Numbered from the stretch's first letter, positions 35,153-44,919 are shown. The stretch is DNA of 64,000 nt from CAIJXJ01 sp964445115 (GCA_964445115.1 CAYUJU010000001.1:124001-188000), one strand, 5' to 3'. A program made the numbers and translations. Notes: generated by a model from the letters alone, not told the origin.

Positions 35153-35842
35153 TCAGGCTGCTGCAGCCTCGTCGATATACACCTCCACGCCACCTGCTGG
35201 ACGAATGGATGCCACGGGTACGTGTTCGCCACGCTTCCACTGCCCCACGGCTTCGCGTTTGCCGGCACCGGTGACAAAGAACATCACCAGGCGGGCGTCT
35301 GACAGGCGTGCTGCGGTGAGTGACACGCGGTCGGACGGGGGTTTGGGGGAATTGCGCACCGGGATGGCGGGCACGTTGGTTGGGCTGTCCCATTGCTGGC
35401 CGGGGAACAGGCTGGCGGTGTGGGCGTCTTCGCCCATGCCGAGCAGGACGCAGTCAAACGCGCCTTCTGCGCTGAGCGTAGCGTTGTAGCGCTCTGCCCC
35501 TGCGTCCGGGCCGAGTTCGGCGGGCATGGGGTGTACTTGTGCAGAAGGGATGCTGACGTGGCGCAGCCAGCTTTCTTCTGCCATCAGGCTGTTGCGGTCG
35601 GCGTGATCGACAGGCAGGCAGCGTTCGTCACCATAATAGATGTGCCACTTGGACCAATCGGTCTGGGCGGCGCGCAGGCGCTGGTAGATTTCCTTGGGGG
35701 TGGTGCCACCGGCGAGCACGATGGAAAAACGGCCCCGTGCGGCAATGGCCTCTTCAGCGGATTTCAGAATGGCGGTGGTGGCTGCGTCTTGCAGCTGGCT
35801 GGCAGTCGGGAAGACCTGCCAGCGGGTTTGCTGTACTTGCAT
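35153..35842 (-). CDS. pgl: 6-phosphogluconolactonase
   Basis: Hydrolyses 6-phosphogluconolactone in the oxidative pentose phosphate pathway. 229 residues with VLAGGTTPKEIYQRL, YYGDERCLPVDHADRNSLM and LLGMGEDAHTASLFPG, all typical of the DevB/SOL type. Last gene in a minus-strand run after sppA (21-bp gap). Other pentose-phosphate enzymes are not adjacent, though rpiA is at 56.7 kb. Confidence 0.94.
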   Translation of the reverse strand: MQVQQTRWQVFPTASQLQDAATTAILKSAEEAIAARGRFSIVLAGGTTPKEIYQRLRAAQTDWSKWHIYYGDERCLPVDHADRNSLMAEESWLRHVSIPSAQVHPMPAELGPDAGAERYNATLSAEGAFDCVLLGMGEDAHTASLFPGQQWDSPTNVPAIPVRNSPKPPSDRVSLTAARLSDARLVMFFVTGAGKREAVGQWKRGEHVPVASIRPAGGVEVYIDEAAAA

Positions 35843-35863
35843 CTGGAACCTGATTCAGAACAA

Positions 35864-36790
35864 TTAGTGAAGTTTGACGGCGCTGCCGCTCAGGGTGTTA
35901 GCCATGGTGGCACCAAAACGCTTGGCGAAACGGTCGGCAAAGCCTTCACGCAGGGTGAAGTCGACGATGTTTTCTTCCTTGATCACGTCGCGGGCGACGC
36001 TCTCGGAGCTGCCCAGCGCGTCGGCGAGGCCGAGCTCGATGCTCTTGGTGCCTGTCCAGAACAGGCCGCTGAACATGTCCGGAGTTTCTTTCAGGCGCTT
36101 GCCACGGCCATCGCGCACCACCTGGATGAATTGCTGGTGGACTTCGTTGAGGAGTTCCTTGGCGAAGGCAGTGTGGGCCGGGTTGACCGGGGAGAACGGG
36201 TCGAGCAGTGCCTTGTTTTCACCGGCGGTAAGCACGCGGCGTTCGACGCCGAGTTTCTGCATGGTGCCGGTAAAACCGAAGCCATCCATGATTACGCCGA
36301 TGGAGCCGACGATGCTGGCCTTGTCGACATAGATCTTGTCGGCAGCGGCAGCGATGTAATAACCGCCGGAAGCGCAAATGTCTTCCACTACGGCATATAC
36401 CGGGACTTCCGGGTGCAGCTTGCGCTGGCGGCGGATTTCATCATTGATGATGCCGGCCTGCACCGGGCTGCCGCCCGGGCTGTTGATGCGCAGGATCACG
36501 CCCTTGGTGTGCTTGTCGTCGAATGCGGATTGCAGGCTGGAGATGGTGTTGTCGGCGGTGACCTCGCCTTCGGCACCGATTTCACCTTGAATGTCGATCA
36601 GGGCGGTGTGGCTGCCGATGGCCTTGCTCGGTCCGATCCAGTCCATGGCGATCAGCAGGACGGCGAACAGATACACCAAGCCCAGCGTCTTGAAAAAGAT
36701 GCCCCAGTGGCGTGAACGGCGTTGTTCCTGCACCGCCGACATGGCCAGTTTTTCGAGGACTTGGCGTTCCCAGTTCTGTTGGTCAGACAT
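35864..36790 (-). CDS. sppA: signal peptide peptidase SppA-like S49 serine protease
   Basis: Membrane-bound peptidase that degrades leftover signal peptides. 308 residues: cytoplasmic N-terminus, one transmembrane segment (LGLVYLFAVLLIAMDW), then an S49 domain with LRINSPGGSP, the nucleophile Ser in DICASGGYYIA, GSIGVI, and a likely general-base Lys in GENKALLDPFSPV. Single-domain (SohB-like short) form. Its start overlaps the Rieske gene stop by 8 bp. Confidence 0.91.
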   Translation of the reverse strand: MSDQQNWERQVLEKLAMSAVQEQRRSRHWGIFFKTLGLVYLFAVLLIAMDWIGPSKAIGSHTALIDIQGEIGAEGEVTADNTISSLQSAFDDKHTKGVILRINSPGGSPVQAGIINDEIRRQRKLHPEVPVYAVVEDICASGGYYIAAAADKIYVDKASIVGSIGVIMDGFGFTGTMQKLGVERRVLTAGENKALLDPFSPVNPAHTAFAKELLNEVHQQFIQVVRDGRGKRLKETPDMFSGLFWTGTKSIELGLADALGSSESVARDVIKEENIVDFTLREGFADRFAKRFGATMANTLSGSAVKLH

Positions 36791-37145
36791 GATGTGTGTC
36801 TTTCAATATTAAGTAGATATTGCCGTCACGTTCGCACAGTTCCAGCGGCTTCAATGCGCGGCCCTTGCATGGCCCCATGACGCACATGCCGGAATCCGGC
36901 AGGTAGTGCGCGCCGTGTGTCGCGCAAATCAGGTATTCCTGCGACATGTCGAAGAACTCGCCCTCTTGCCAGTCGAGTTCGACGGGCACGTGCGCGCATT
37001 GGTTCACGAAACCGCAGGGGCGGCCATTATAGCGCACCGCGAAGCCGGTCACGCGCTCCCCAAGCTCTGGCAGCGTGAAGCGCACCCCCCTGCCCCGCTC
37101 CTCGAGTTCGGCGGTGCTGCAGATCAGACGTTCTGATTGAGCCAT
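36783..37145 (-). CDS. Rieske 2Fe-2S ferredoxin-like protein
   Basis: 120-residue stand-alone Rieske domain. Ligand motifs are CAHVPVELDW (C-x-H) and CATHGAHY (C-x2-H), with YLPDSGMCVMGPCKG closing the cluster-binding loop. Probably a soluble electron carrier; no oxygenase partner nearby. It is embedded between the HAD phosphatase (22-bp overlap) and sppA (8-bp overlap), a conserved order in many betaproteobacteria as far as I know. Confidence 0.88.
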   Translation of the reverse strand: MAQSERLICSTAELEERGRGVRFTLPELGERVTGFAVRYNGRPCGFVNQCAHVPVELDWQEGEFFDMSQEYLICATHGAHYLPDSGMCVMGPCKGRALKPLELCERDGNIYLILKDTHHV

Positions 37146-37780
37146 GTTCGCAGATCCGGAAATTGGTCGAAGGCGGCCAGCGGCGCGAACGGCAGCAACG
37201 ATTCCAGCGATTGTGCGCCGAAGGTGACGCCCAGGCTGGCCACGTTGGCGTTTTGCGCCATCTGCAGGTCGTAGCTGGTATCGCCGATCATCAGGGTGCG
37301 CTCGGGTGTGGCGCCCAGTTCATCCATGATTTCGTGGAGCATTTGCGGGTGAGGCTTCGAATGACACTCGTCGGCACAGCGCGAGGCGATGAAATGCGGG
37401 CGCAGGCCGCTGGTGTCCATGGCATGGTCCAACCCGCGCCGTCCTTTGCCCGTGGCCACGGCCAGCATGACGCCGGATTCGCCCAGCTCGGTCAAGGTTT
37501 CCGGCACGCCTTCGAACAGGGGGATTTCATCGTGACGCGTATGAAAATGGTAACCATAGCGCTCGACCAGCAGTTGAAGCTGGGATTCGGTGATTTCCGG
37601 GAATAAAGTCAGGATGGCGTTGCGCAGGCTGAGGCCGATGATGCTGCGCGAATCGGCCGCGCTCGGTACCGGCAGGCCGGCATCGACGCTGGCAGACTGA
37701 ATGCTGTCGACGATGACCTGGGACGAATCGACGAGCGTGCCGTCCCAATCGAAAATAATAAGGTCGAATTGCTTGGGCAT
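37124..37780 (-). CDS. HAD-superfamily phosphatase, phosphoglycolate phosphatase-like
   Basis: 218 residues with the three HAD motifs: FDWDGTLVDS (nucleophile Asp), AVATGK, and GDTSYDLQMAQ, plus a helical cap. Closest in style to Gph-type phosphatases, but the substrate cannot be read from sequence. Its start overlaps the rluC stop by one base. Confidence 0.87.
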   Translation of the reverse strand: MPKQFDLIIFDWDGTLVDSSQVIVDSIQSASVDAGLPVPSAADSRSIIGLSLRNAILTLFPEITESQLQLLVERYGYHFHTRHDEIPLFEGVPETLTELGESGVMLAVATGKGRRGLDHAMDTSGLRPHFIASRCADECHSKPHPQMLHEIMDELGATPERTLMIGDTSYDLQMAQNANVASLGVTFGAQSLESLLPFAPLAAFDQFPDLRTWLNQNV

Positions 37781-38730
37781 TACGAATGCGTGCTCGAAAG
37801 TTGGTTCAAAAAAGCCTGGAGTTCCTTGGGTAACGGGGCTTCCAGCCGCAAGGACTGTCCTGTCAGCGGATGGCGGATCACGGTGGTGGCCGAATGCAGG
37901 AACATGCGTTTCAGACCACGCTTCTGCAGGTCCTTGTTGACGCCGTAATCGCCGTATTTATCGTCACCGGCGATGGGGAAGCCGAGGTGTTGCAGCTGCA
38001 CGCGCAACTGGTGCGTGCGGCCGGTGATCAGCTCGGCTTCGAGCAGCGTAAACTCGCCGAAATTCTGGCGTAAATGGAAGATGGTTTCGGAATGCTGGCC
38101 GTCTTCTTCCACGCTGACGCGGCGTTCGCCACTCTCCAGCGTGTATTTCTTCAGATTGAGTCGGACGCGGCGCTTCTGGTCTTTCCAGCTACCGCAGGCC
38201 AGCATCAGGTAACGCTTTTCCATGTCGTTGCCGCGGATGGCCTCGTGCATGGCGACCAGCGCGCTGCGTTTCTTCGCCAGCAGCAGCACGCCCGAGGTTT
38301 CGCGGTCGAGCCGGTGCACCAGTTCCAGAAATTTGGCCTGTGGGCGTTCCAGCCGCAATTGCTCGATCACGCCCCGGCTGATGCCGCTGCCGCCGTGCAC
38401 AGCGATGCCGGCCGGCTTGTTGATCACCAGCATGGCGTCATCTTCGTAAATGATCTTGTCGGCGAATTTGGCTGCGACCGGTGTATCCGGCTTGGCCGCC
38501 GGGGCGGCGACACGGATCGGCGGGATACGCACCACGTCACCGATCACGAGCCGGCAGGTGGCGTCCACGCGTTTGCTGTTCACGCGCACTTCGCCGCTCC
38601 GCAGGATGCGGTACAGGTGGCTCTTGGGGACGCCTTTGAGTTGCCGTGCGAGGAAATTGTCGATGCGCTGACCCTCGCCCGCTTCGTCAACGGTCACCAG
38701 GCTTACGGCTGCTTTGCTTAAATCGTTCAT
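37780..38730 (-). CDS. rluC: 23S rRNA pseudouridine synthase RluC
   Basis: Makes pseudouridines in 23S rRNA. 316 residues: S4 RNA-binding domain (RIDNFLARQLKGVPKSHLYRI) then the RluA-type catalytic domain with the Asp motif HRLDRETSGVLLLA and a GRTHQLRVQ signature. First gene of the rluC-HAD-Rieske-sppA(-pgl) run and divergent from rne, the usual arrangement in beta- and gammaproteobacteria. Confidence 0.94.
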   Translation of the reverse strand: MNDLSKAAVSLVTVDEAGEGQRIDNFLARQLKGVPKSHLYRILRSGEVRVNSKRVDATCRLVIGDVVRIPPIRVAAPAAKPDTPVAAKFADKIIYEDDAMLVINKPAGIAVHGGSGISRGVIEQLRLERPQAKFLELVHRLDRETSGVLLLAKKRSALVAMHEAIRGNDMEKRYLMLACGSWKDQKRRVRLNLKKYTLESGERRVSVEEDGQHSETIFHLRQNFGEFTLLEAELITGRTHQLRVQLQHLGFPIAGDDKYGDYGVNKDLQKRGLKRMFLHSATTVIRHPLTGQSLRLEAPLPKELQAFLNQLSSTHS

Positions 38731-38920
38731 CTCACCTATACTACGGGCTGCCTGAAAAAGGCAACAAAGAATTTCTGGTTAATTCCGCTCACCATCGCTT
38801 CCCGAACTAGTCGGGTCGCCAAGAAGCGGTTTTGAAAATTTCTGAATTCGACACCCTCTCCCAGTGCGGGATACGTTCGCACCAGCGACGAGCGGGAAGT
38901 AGGTTTCAGGATTAATGCGC

Positions 38921-39018
38921 TCAAAGCTGCCGCGCAATGACAGGCCAAGTGCCGCGCGGCGGGAAATCGAAGTCAGGAAGCTGTTTGATCAGCTTCAAAA
39001 GTTCGGCATTGTAACCGA
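38921..39018 (-). pseudogene. C-terminal coding fragment running into the assembly gap (unrecognised)
   Basis: A minus-strand frame leaves the gap and ends in TGA at 38921; its last 31 residues include KLIKQLPDFDFPPRGTW and end VIARQL. I do not recognise the family. A repeat such as an insertion sequence would explain why assembly broke here, but that is a guess. Confidence 0.25.
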
Positions 39019-39118
39019 NNNNNNNNNNNNNNNNNNNNNNNNNNNNNNNNNNNNNNNNNNNNNNNNNNNNNNNNNNNNNNNNNNNNNNNNNNNNNNNNNN
39101 NNNNNNNNNNNNNNNNNN
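39019..39118. other. assembly gap (100 Ns)
   Basis: Exactly 100 undetermined bases, the conventional placeholder for a gap of unknown size. Confidence 0.99.
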
Positions 39119-39334
39119 TTAGTATCTCGTTGAATTTATTGTTCAACGAACTGATTTAACGCAAAAATTACATTCGCAGGCGTGCTTGATATGCCTTGCG
39201 GACCAGGTCTTGTACCCCTTGCGTGTTGCGGTCGTTCCGGGCTTATTTCGCCTGCCGTCACTTCCCTTTCCCTCCGGTCGCCTCACCGCGGCCTACCATG
39301 CACGCCCGCTGAAGAGCGCGGGAGAAGAACTACA

Positions 39335-41995
39335 ATGAAACGCATGTTATTCAATGCGACGCAAGCCGAAGAGCTGCGCGTCGCCATCGTCGACGGGCAA
39401 AAACTTATCGATCTCGATATCGAGCACGCCGGCAAGGAACAACGCAAGAGCAACATCTACAAGGGTGTCATCACCCGCATCGAGCCCTCACTCGAAGCCT
39501 GTTTCGTCAACTACGGTACCGACCGCCACGGCTTCCTGCCATTCAAGGAAGTCGCTCGTAGTTACTTCCAGGAAGGTGCGGATGGCCGATCCTCCATCAA
39601 GGAAGCCCTGCGCGAAGGCCAGGAGCTGATCGTTCAGGTCGACAAGGACGAGCGCGGCAACAAGGGCGCTGCCCTGACCACTTTCATCAGCCTCGCTGGC
39701 CGTTATCTGGTGCTGATGCCGAACAACCCGCGCGGAGGTGGTGTTTCCCGCCGCATCGAAGGCGAAGACCGCAACGAACTGCGTGACGTGATGGCACAGA
39801 TGGAAGTGCCTTCCGGCATGAGCATCATTGCCCGTACCGCCGGCATCGGCCGTACGCTGGAAGAACTGCAGTGGGACCTGAACTACCTGCTGCAACTGTG
39901 GACCGCCGTCGAAGGCGCCTCCACCATGCAGAAGGGCCCGTTCTTGATCTATCAGGAAGGCTCCCTGGTCATCCGCGCAATCCGTGATTACTTCCAGCCG
40001 GACATCGGTGAGATCCTGATCGACACGCCGGAAATCCACGAGCAGGCCATGCAGTTCATGAACCACGTGATGCCGGGCAATGTGTCGCGTGTGAAGCTGT
40101 ATCGTGACGAGATTCCGCTGTTCTCCCGCTTCCAGATCGAACACCAGATCGAATCTGCGTTCTCCCGCGAAGTGCGTCTGCCTTCGGGCGGCGCGATCGT
40201 GATCGACCATACCGAAGCCCTGGTCTCCATCGACGTGAACTCCGGTCGCGCTACCCGTGGCAGCGACATCGAGCAGACCGCATTCAACACCAACCTCGAA
40301 GCAGCTGAAGAAGCGGCACGCCAGTTGCGCCTGCGCGACTTGGGCGGCTTGGTGGTGATCGACTTCATCGACATGGAAAGCCAGCGCAACCAGCGCGAGG
40401 TGGAAAACAAGCTGCGCGACGCGCTGCATTACGACCGTGCCCGCGTGCAGACCGGCAAGATTTCCCGCTTCGGCCTGCTGGAATTGTCCCGTCAGCGCCT
40501 GCGTCCATCGCTGGGTGAAACCAACCATATCCCCTGCCCGCGTTGCCATGGCACCGGCCACATCCGTGGCATCGAGTCCACCGCATTGCACATCCTGCGC
40601 ATTACCCAGGAAGAAGCGATGAAGGAAAACAGCGCGGTCATCCAGGTGCAGTTGCCGGTCGAAGCCGCAACCTTCCTGCTGAACGAAAAGCGTACCGACA
40701 TCCACGCCATTGAGCAGCGCATGGGCGTCAAGGTCGTGCTGATCCCGAACATCCATCTGGAAACGCCGAACTACAAGATCGTGCGCCTGCGCCACGATGA
40801 CGTGAGCGAAGAGAACGTCCGTGCCAGCTACGAAATGGTGGAACTGCCGTCTGAGATTGAAGAAGCCGCTTCTTCCCAGCAGAAGCCGGAAATTGCCAAG
40901 CAGGTAGCCGCCGTCAAGGGCATCACCCCGACGGCACCGGCACCGATGCGTGCGGATCCGGTGGTTGAAGAGGCAGCCGCTCCGAAGGCACCCAAGACTT
41001 CGCTGTTCGGTCGCTTCCGCAGCTGGCTGGGCAGCATTAGCGCCAGCAAGGTCGAGGAAGAACCGAAGCCGAAGGCAGAAGGTCGCCAGAAGCGCGAAGG
41101 TGGTCGTCGCAACGAGCGTGGCGAGCGTAACCGTGGTGAGCGTAGCGAGCGCGGCGAACGTCAGGAACGTAACCGCGGCGAACGTGGCGAGCGCCAGGAA
41201 CGCGGTAACCGCAACGAAGCGCGCGCTGAACAACGCAATGAAGGCCAACGCGGTGACCGTCAGTCGCGTCAGCAGCAACAGGAAGCCAAGCAGGCTGCAG
41301 CGAAAGCTGAAAAGGTAGATCGCCAGCAACAGCCGGCACCCGTGGTAGAAGCTGCCGAAGGTGATCAATCCCAGCAGCCGTCACGCAGCCGCCGTGGCCG
41401 TCGTGGTGGCCGCGATCGCAGTGCCCGTAACGAAGCACGCAACACCGCAACTGAAACTGTGGATACTACAAACCAGATCCCGGCAGAAGTTGAGGCTCAG
41501 GCTGCTGCGACCCCCGTCGCAGAAACCGTTGCTGTTCCGGTCGTAGAAGCCGCCGCCCCGGTGGAAGCTGTGACCGCCCCGGTCGCCCCGGTGATCGCTG
41601 AAGCAGCCCCTGCCCCGGCAGTGGAAGTTGCAGCCGAGGTTGAGGCGCCTGCCGCTGTTGCAGATGCCGTGGCTGAACCTGCGCAAGCAGAAGCCGTTGC
41701 AGCCGAAGAAGCACCGGTGGCTAAGGCAGAGCGCAAGCCGCGTCAACCACGCCAACCGCGCAAGCCCAAGGCAGAAGTCGAAACCGAGCAGATGCCGTTG
41801 ATTCCGGCGGCTATTGAAGTGCCGGATATCAGCAGCAGCGGTCTGGAGATGGTGGAAACCCGTTCGGACACTGCGAAGCCTGTGGTGGTCGAAGAAGAGG
41901 CTCCCCGCGCACCGCGCAAGCCGGCGGCCTGGAAGAAAAAGGCCGATGATGCCAGCGGTGAAGAACCGCTGGTGATGGTGGAAACTGGCAAGTAA
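39335..41995 (+). CDS. rne: ribonuclease E
   Basis: Endonuclease and scaffold for mRNA decay and rRNA/tRNA processing. 886 residues: S1 RNA-binding domain (~35-120), catalytic region with DVNSGRATRG and VVIDFIDM (metal Asp residues), the zinc-link CPRCHGTGH, then a disordered C-terminal half with an Arg/Glu/Asn-rich stretch (~580-670) and an Ala/Val/Glu/Pro-rich stretch (~700-830) probably used for RNA and partner binding. ATG 39335 gives the canonical MKRMLFNATQAEELRVA; the frame is open further upstream but that part is leader. Confidence 0.96.
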   Translation: MKRMLFNATQAEELRVAIVDGQKLIDLDIEHAGKEQRKSNIYKGVITRIEPSLEACFVNYGTDRHGFLPFKEVARSYFQEGADGRSSIKEALREGQELIVQVDKDERGNKGAALTTFISLAGRYLVLMPNNPRGGGVSRRIEGEDRNELRDVMAQMEVPSGMSIIARTAGIGRTLEELQWDLNYLLQLWTAVEGASTMQKGPFLIYQEGSLVIRAIRDYFQPDIGEILIDTPEIHEQAMQFMNHVMPGNVSRVKLYRDEIPLFSRFQIEHQIESAFSREVRLPSGGAIVIDHTEALVSIDVNSGRATRGSDIEQTAFNTNLEAAEEAARQLRLRDLGGLVVIDFIDMESQRNQREVENKLRDALHYDRARVQTGKISRFGLLELSRQRLRPSLGETNHIPCPRCHGTGHIRGIESTALHILRITQEEAMKENSAVIQVQLPVEAATFLLNEKRTDIHAIEQRMGVKVVLIPNIHLETPNYKIVRLRHDDVSEENVRASYEMVELPSEIEEAASSQQKPEIAKQVAAVKGITPTAPAPMRADPVVEEAAAPKAPKTSLFGRFRSWLGSISASKVEEEPKPKAEGRQKREGGRRNERGERNRGERSERGERQERNRGERGERQERGNRNEARAEQRNEGQRGDRQSRQQQQEAKQAAAKAEKVDRQQQPAPVVEAAEGDQSQQPSRSRRGRRGGRDRSARNEARNTATETVDTTNQIPAEVEAQAAATPVAETVAVPVVEAAAPVEAVTAPVAPVIAEAAPAPAVEVAAEVEAPAAVADAVAEPAQAEAVAAEEAPVAKAERKPRQPRQPRKPKAEVETEQMPLIPAAIEVPDISSSGLEMVETRSDTAKPVVVEEEAPRAPRKPAAWKKKADDASGEEPLVMVETGK

Positions 41996-42013
41996 CCTTG
42001 CCGTCTCCCCACG

Positions 42014-42042
42014 AAAAAGCCCCGCAATTGCGGGGCTTTTTT
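42014..42042. terminator. rne terminator, bidirectional
   Basis: GCCCCGC-AATT-GCGGGGC flanked by AAAAA and TTTTTT, so it works for rne and for the convergent gene ending at 42070. Confidence 0.9.
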
Positions 42043-42069
42043 ATTGCTGATTCATTGTTAGCCGACTGC

Positions 42070-42879
42070 CTACTCTTCCGAGACTGTGGGTTCGGCAGAT
42101 GTCTGGCCAGCCGATTCGCCACTGACTTCACGGATGATCAGGTCATCGTTGAAAATCACGCCGCTGGGGACGGACGGAGCGGCATACAAGCCGAAATGCG
42201 CTTGGGCCAATGTCCCGTTCATGTCGGTGATCCTGGCGTGGCTGACCAGCACGCCATCCTGCCAGAGCTTGGCGTAGCCATTTGTCGCATGGGTATCCAG
42301 CAACACGCGCACATGGACCCACTGCCGATGCGGGAACTTCAGGCTGGTGTTCTGGTAGAGATATTCCTGCATGCCCTGCCGCGGGACGTGCATCAGGTGG
42401 AGACGTCCATCCCAGCTGAGATTGACGAGAACCGTGCGCTTCCATGCGTCGGTCCGGTCATCGGTGAACGTCGCGAACGACACCCACTGGTTCTCGCCCT
42501 TGCGCGGTTTGAGCGGCATGTCCAGCCAGACCTGGAATTCAATCTCGACCGGAGTGTGGAACACGCCCAAGGGCGTCTTCTGGAACTGAATGGTCGGATA
42601 AGCCCGATGGTTGTTGTTTCTGAACAGACTGCTGGCGGGATTGGTGCCTTGTATCCAAGCCTTGTGCGAAAACATCCCGCCATGCACTTGTTCACGAGAT
42701 TGTTCATGCCACGAGGTGCCCATGTGCCCTTGCGGGACGATATAAAACCCTGTGAAATCAGCGATCGATTCAAACGAGGTCGCAAAGGTGCGCTTTGAAG
42801 GATCGGTGGTTTCTGCCGCGGCCAACGCAACCACGGCGCACAACCCCACGCCCATCAGCCAATTGACCATGGGCCGCAT
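42070..42879 (-). CDS. exported protein with predicted beta-sandwich (lectin/LamG-like) fold
   Basis: 269 residues with a signal peptide (WLMGVGLCAVVALAAAE). The mature part shows alternating strands such as TPVEIEFQVWLDMP, RTVLVNLSWDGRLHLM, QWVHVRVLLDT and GYAKLWQDGVLV, the pattern of concanavalin-like domains that bind or cut polysaccharide. No catalytic motif is certain, so function is open. Starts 3 bp after uvrB and is probably cotranscribed with it. Confidence 0.6.
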   Translation of the reverse strand: MRPMVNWLMGVGLCAVVALAAAETTDPSKRTFATSFESIADFTGFYIVPQGHMGTSWHEQSREQVHGGMFSHKAWIQGTNPASSLFRNNNHRAYPTIQFQKTPLGVFHTPVEIEFQVWLDMPLKPRKGENQWVSFATFTDDRTDAWKRTVLVNLSWDGRLHLMHVPRQGMQEYLYQNTSLKFPHRQWVHVRVLLDTHATNGYAKLWQDGVLVSHARITDMNGTLAQAHFGLYAAPSVPSGVIFNDDLIIREVSGESAGQTSAEPTVSEE

Positions 42880-42882
42880 AGG

Positions 42883-44919
42883 TCAGGCCTCTACGTCCGG
42901 CACTTCCGCGCCGTAGAACTGCTCGCGTAGTTTCTTCAACTGGTCGCGCAACGTTGCGGCTTTTTCAAACTCGAGGTTCTTGGCGGCTTCCAGCATCTCT
43001 TTTTCCAGACGCTTCATTTCCTTTGCCAACTGCTTTTCGTTCATCACGTGGTAGTTGGCGGTATCCTGCGCGGCCTTACGTTCCTTCTCCGCAGCATCCT
43101 TGTCATAGACGCCGTCGATGATGTCCTTGATACGCTTGGACACACCGCGTGGCGTAATGCCGTTGGCTTCGTTGAAGGCGATCTGCTTGGCGCGGCGACG
43201 CTCGGTTTCGTCCATCGCCAGCTTCATGGAGCGCGTGATCCGATTGGCATAAAAAATCACTCGCCCGTTGATGTTGCGGGCAGCGCGGCCAATGGTCTGG
43301 ATCAGTGAGCGCTCGGAGCGCAGGAAGCCCTCCTTGTCCGCATCCAGAATCGCGACCAGCGACACTTCCGGGATATCCAGCCCTTCGCGCAGCAGGTTAA
43401 TGCCGACCAGCACGTCAAACTCGCCCAGGCGCAGGTCGCGGATGATTTCGACCCGTTCCACCGTATCGATATCAGAGTGTAGATAGCGCACCTTGATGCC
43501 GTGCTCGGACAGGTAATCGGTCAGGTCCTCGGCCATACGCTTGGTGAGCGTGGTGACCAGCACGCGCTCGCCGGCATCGATGCGCAGCTTGGCTTCGGAC
43601 AGCAGATCGTCCACCTGAGTGTCGGCAGATTTGACCTCGATGAGCGGGTCGATCAGGCCGGTCGGGCGGACCACCTGCTCTGCTACCAGTTGCTGATGGC
43701 TGGCTTCGTAATCGGCTGGCGTCGCGGATACAAAAATGCACTGCCGCATGACCTTCTCGAATTCCTCGAAACGTAACGGACGGTTGTCCAGCGCCGAAGG
43801 CAGCCGGAAGCCGTAGTCGACAAGGTTCTCCTTTCGCGCACGGTCGCCCTTGTACATGCCGCCGATCTGCGGCACGGTCACGTGCGATTCGTCGATGATC
43901 ATCAGCGCCTCTTTGGGCAAGTAGTCGATCAGGGTCGGCGGCGGTTCGCCGGCAGTACGGCCGGTCAGGTGGCGGCTGTAGTTCTCGATGCCCTTGCAGA
44001 AGCCGATTTCGTTGAGCATCTCCAGGTCGTAGCGCGTGCGCTGCTCGATGCGCTGCGCCTCGACCAGTTTGTTGTTCTTGATGAAGAAATCCACCCGCTC
44101 GCGCAGTTCCTGGCGGATGGTGTCCATCGCCCGCAGTGTGGCCTCGCGCGCCGTCACATAATGGCTGGACGGGAAGATGCGGAAATTGTGGATCTTCTTG
44201 TGCATCACGCCGGTGAGCGGGTCGAACAGCGTGATGGTTTCGATCTCGTCGTCGAACAGGCTGATGCGTATCGCTGTTTCGCTGTTTTCCGAAGGGAATA
44301 CGTCGATGACATCGCCACGGACGCGGAACGTCCCGCGCGAAAAATCGAATTCGTTGCGGTCGTACTGCATGCGCGTCAGGTTGAGGATGATGTCGCGCTG
44401 GCTGATCTTCATGCCCTGGTGGATGTGCAGCACCATGCCGTGGTATTCGCCCGGGTCACCGATGCCGTAGATCGCGGACACGGTGGCCACGATCACGCAA
44501 TCCTCACGTTCCAGGATCGCCTTGGTCGCAGACAGGCGCATCTGCTCGATATGGTCGTTGATGCTGGAGTCTTTTTCGATGAACAGGTCGCGCGACGGGA
44601 CGTAGGCTTCGGGCTGGTAGTAATCGTAGTACGACACGAAATACTCCACCGCGTTGTTGGGGAAGAATTCACGGAACTCCGAATACAACTGCGCGGCCAG
44701 CGTCTTGTTCGGCGCCATCACGATGGCTGGGCGGCCAAGCTGCGCGATCACGTTGGCCATGGTGTAGGTTTTGCCAGAGCCGGTCACCCCGAGCAGGGTC
44801 TGAAAACGGTTGCCCTGCCGCACGCCTTCGACCAGCTTCTCGATCGCTGCAGGCTGATCGCCCGCCGGTGGAAACGGTTGGTGCAACTCATAACGGCTAT
44901 CGGGAAACGTAACGATCAC
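42883..44919 (-). CDS. uvrB: excinuclease ABC subunit B
   Basis: DNA-damage recognition helicase of nucleotide excision repair. 678 residues: Walker A GVTGSGKTYTMAN, the beta-hairpin region EYFVSYYDYYQPEAYVP, DESHVTVPQIGGMYKGD, GINLLREGLDIPE, QTIGRAARN, and a C-terminal UVR motif (LEFEKAATLRDQLKKL). GTG start at 44919; no ATG fits the frame near the family start. Confidence 0.97.
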   Translation of the reverse strand: MIVTFPDSRYELHQPFPPAGDQPAAIEKLVEGVRQGNRFQTLLGVTGSGKTYTMANVIAQLGRPAIVMAPNKTLAAQLYSEFREFFPNNAVEYFVSYYDYYQPEAYVPSRDLFIEKDSSINDHIEQMRLSATKAILEREDCVIVATVSAIYGIGDPGEYHGMVLHIHQGMKISQRDIILNLTRMQYDRNEFDFSRGTFRVRGDVIDVFPSENSETAIRISLFDDEIETITLFDPLTGVMHKKIHNFRIFPSSHYVTAREATLRAMDTIRQELRERVDFFIKNNKLVEAQRIEQRTRYDLEMLNEIGFCKGIENYSRHLTGRTAGEPPPTLIDYLPKEALMIIDESHVTVPQIGGMYKGDRARKENLVDYGFRLPSALDNRPLRFEEFEKVMRQCIFVSATPADYEASHQQLVAEQVVRPTGLIDPLIEVKSADTQVDDLLSEAKLRIDAGERVLVTTLTKRMAEDLTDYLSEHGIKVRYLHSDIDTVERVEIIRDLRLGEFDVLVGINLLREGLDIPEVSLVAILDADKEGFLRSERSLIQTIGRAARNINGRVIFYANRITRSMKLAMDETERRRAKQIAFNEANGITPRGVSKRIKDIIDGVYDKDAAEKERKAAQDTANYHVMNEKQLAKEMKRLEKEMLEAAKNLEFEKAATLRDQLKKLREQFYGAEVPDVEA

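Larger units (their letters stand above)
38731..39334. other. rluC-rne intergenic region with assembly gap
   Basis: 604 bases including 100 Ns. The right part (39119-39334) is the rne leader, which in many relatives mediates RNase E autoregulation. The left part contains a minus-strand open frame ending at 38921 that enters the gap. Nothing else is recognised. Confidence 0.6.

Noticed and set aside
35393..36715. Long open frame (440 codons) antisense to pgl and sppA
   Set aside because: No domain; it crosses two well-identified genes on the other strand and begins inside one of them.
39488..41368. Long open frame antisense to rne (626 codons)
   Set aside because: It mirrors the GC-rich, codon-biased rne sequence, is His/Leu/Val-rich with no recognisable domain, and has no ribosome site. 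rne itself is certain.
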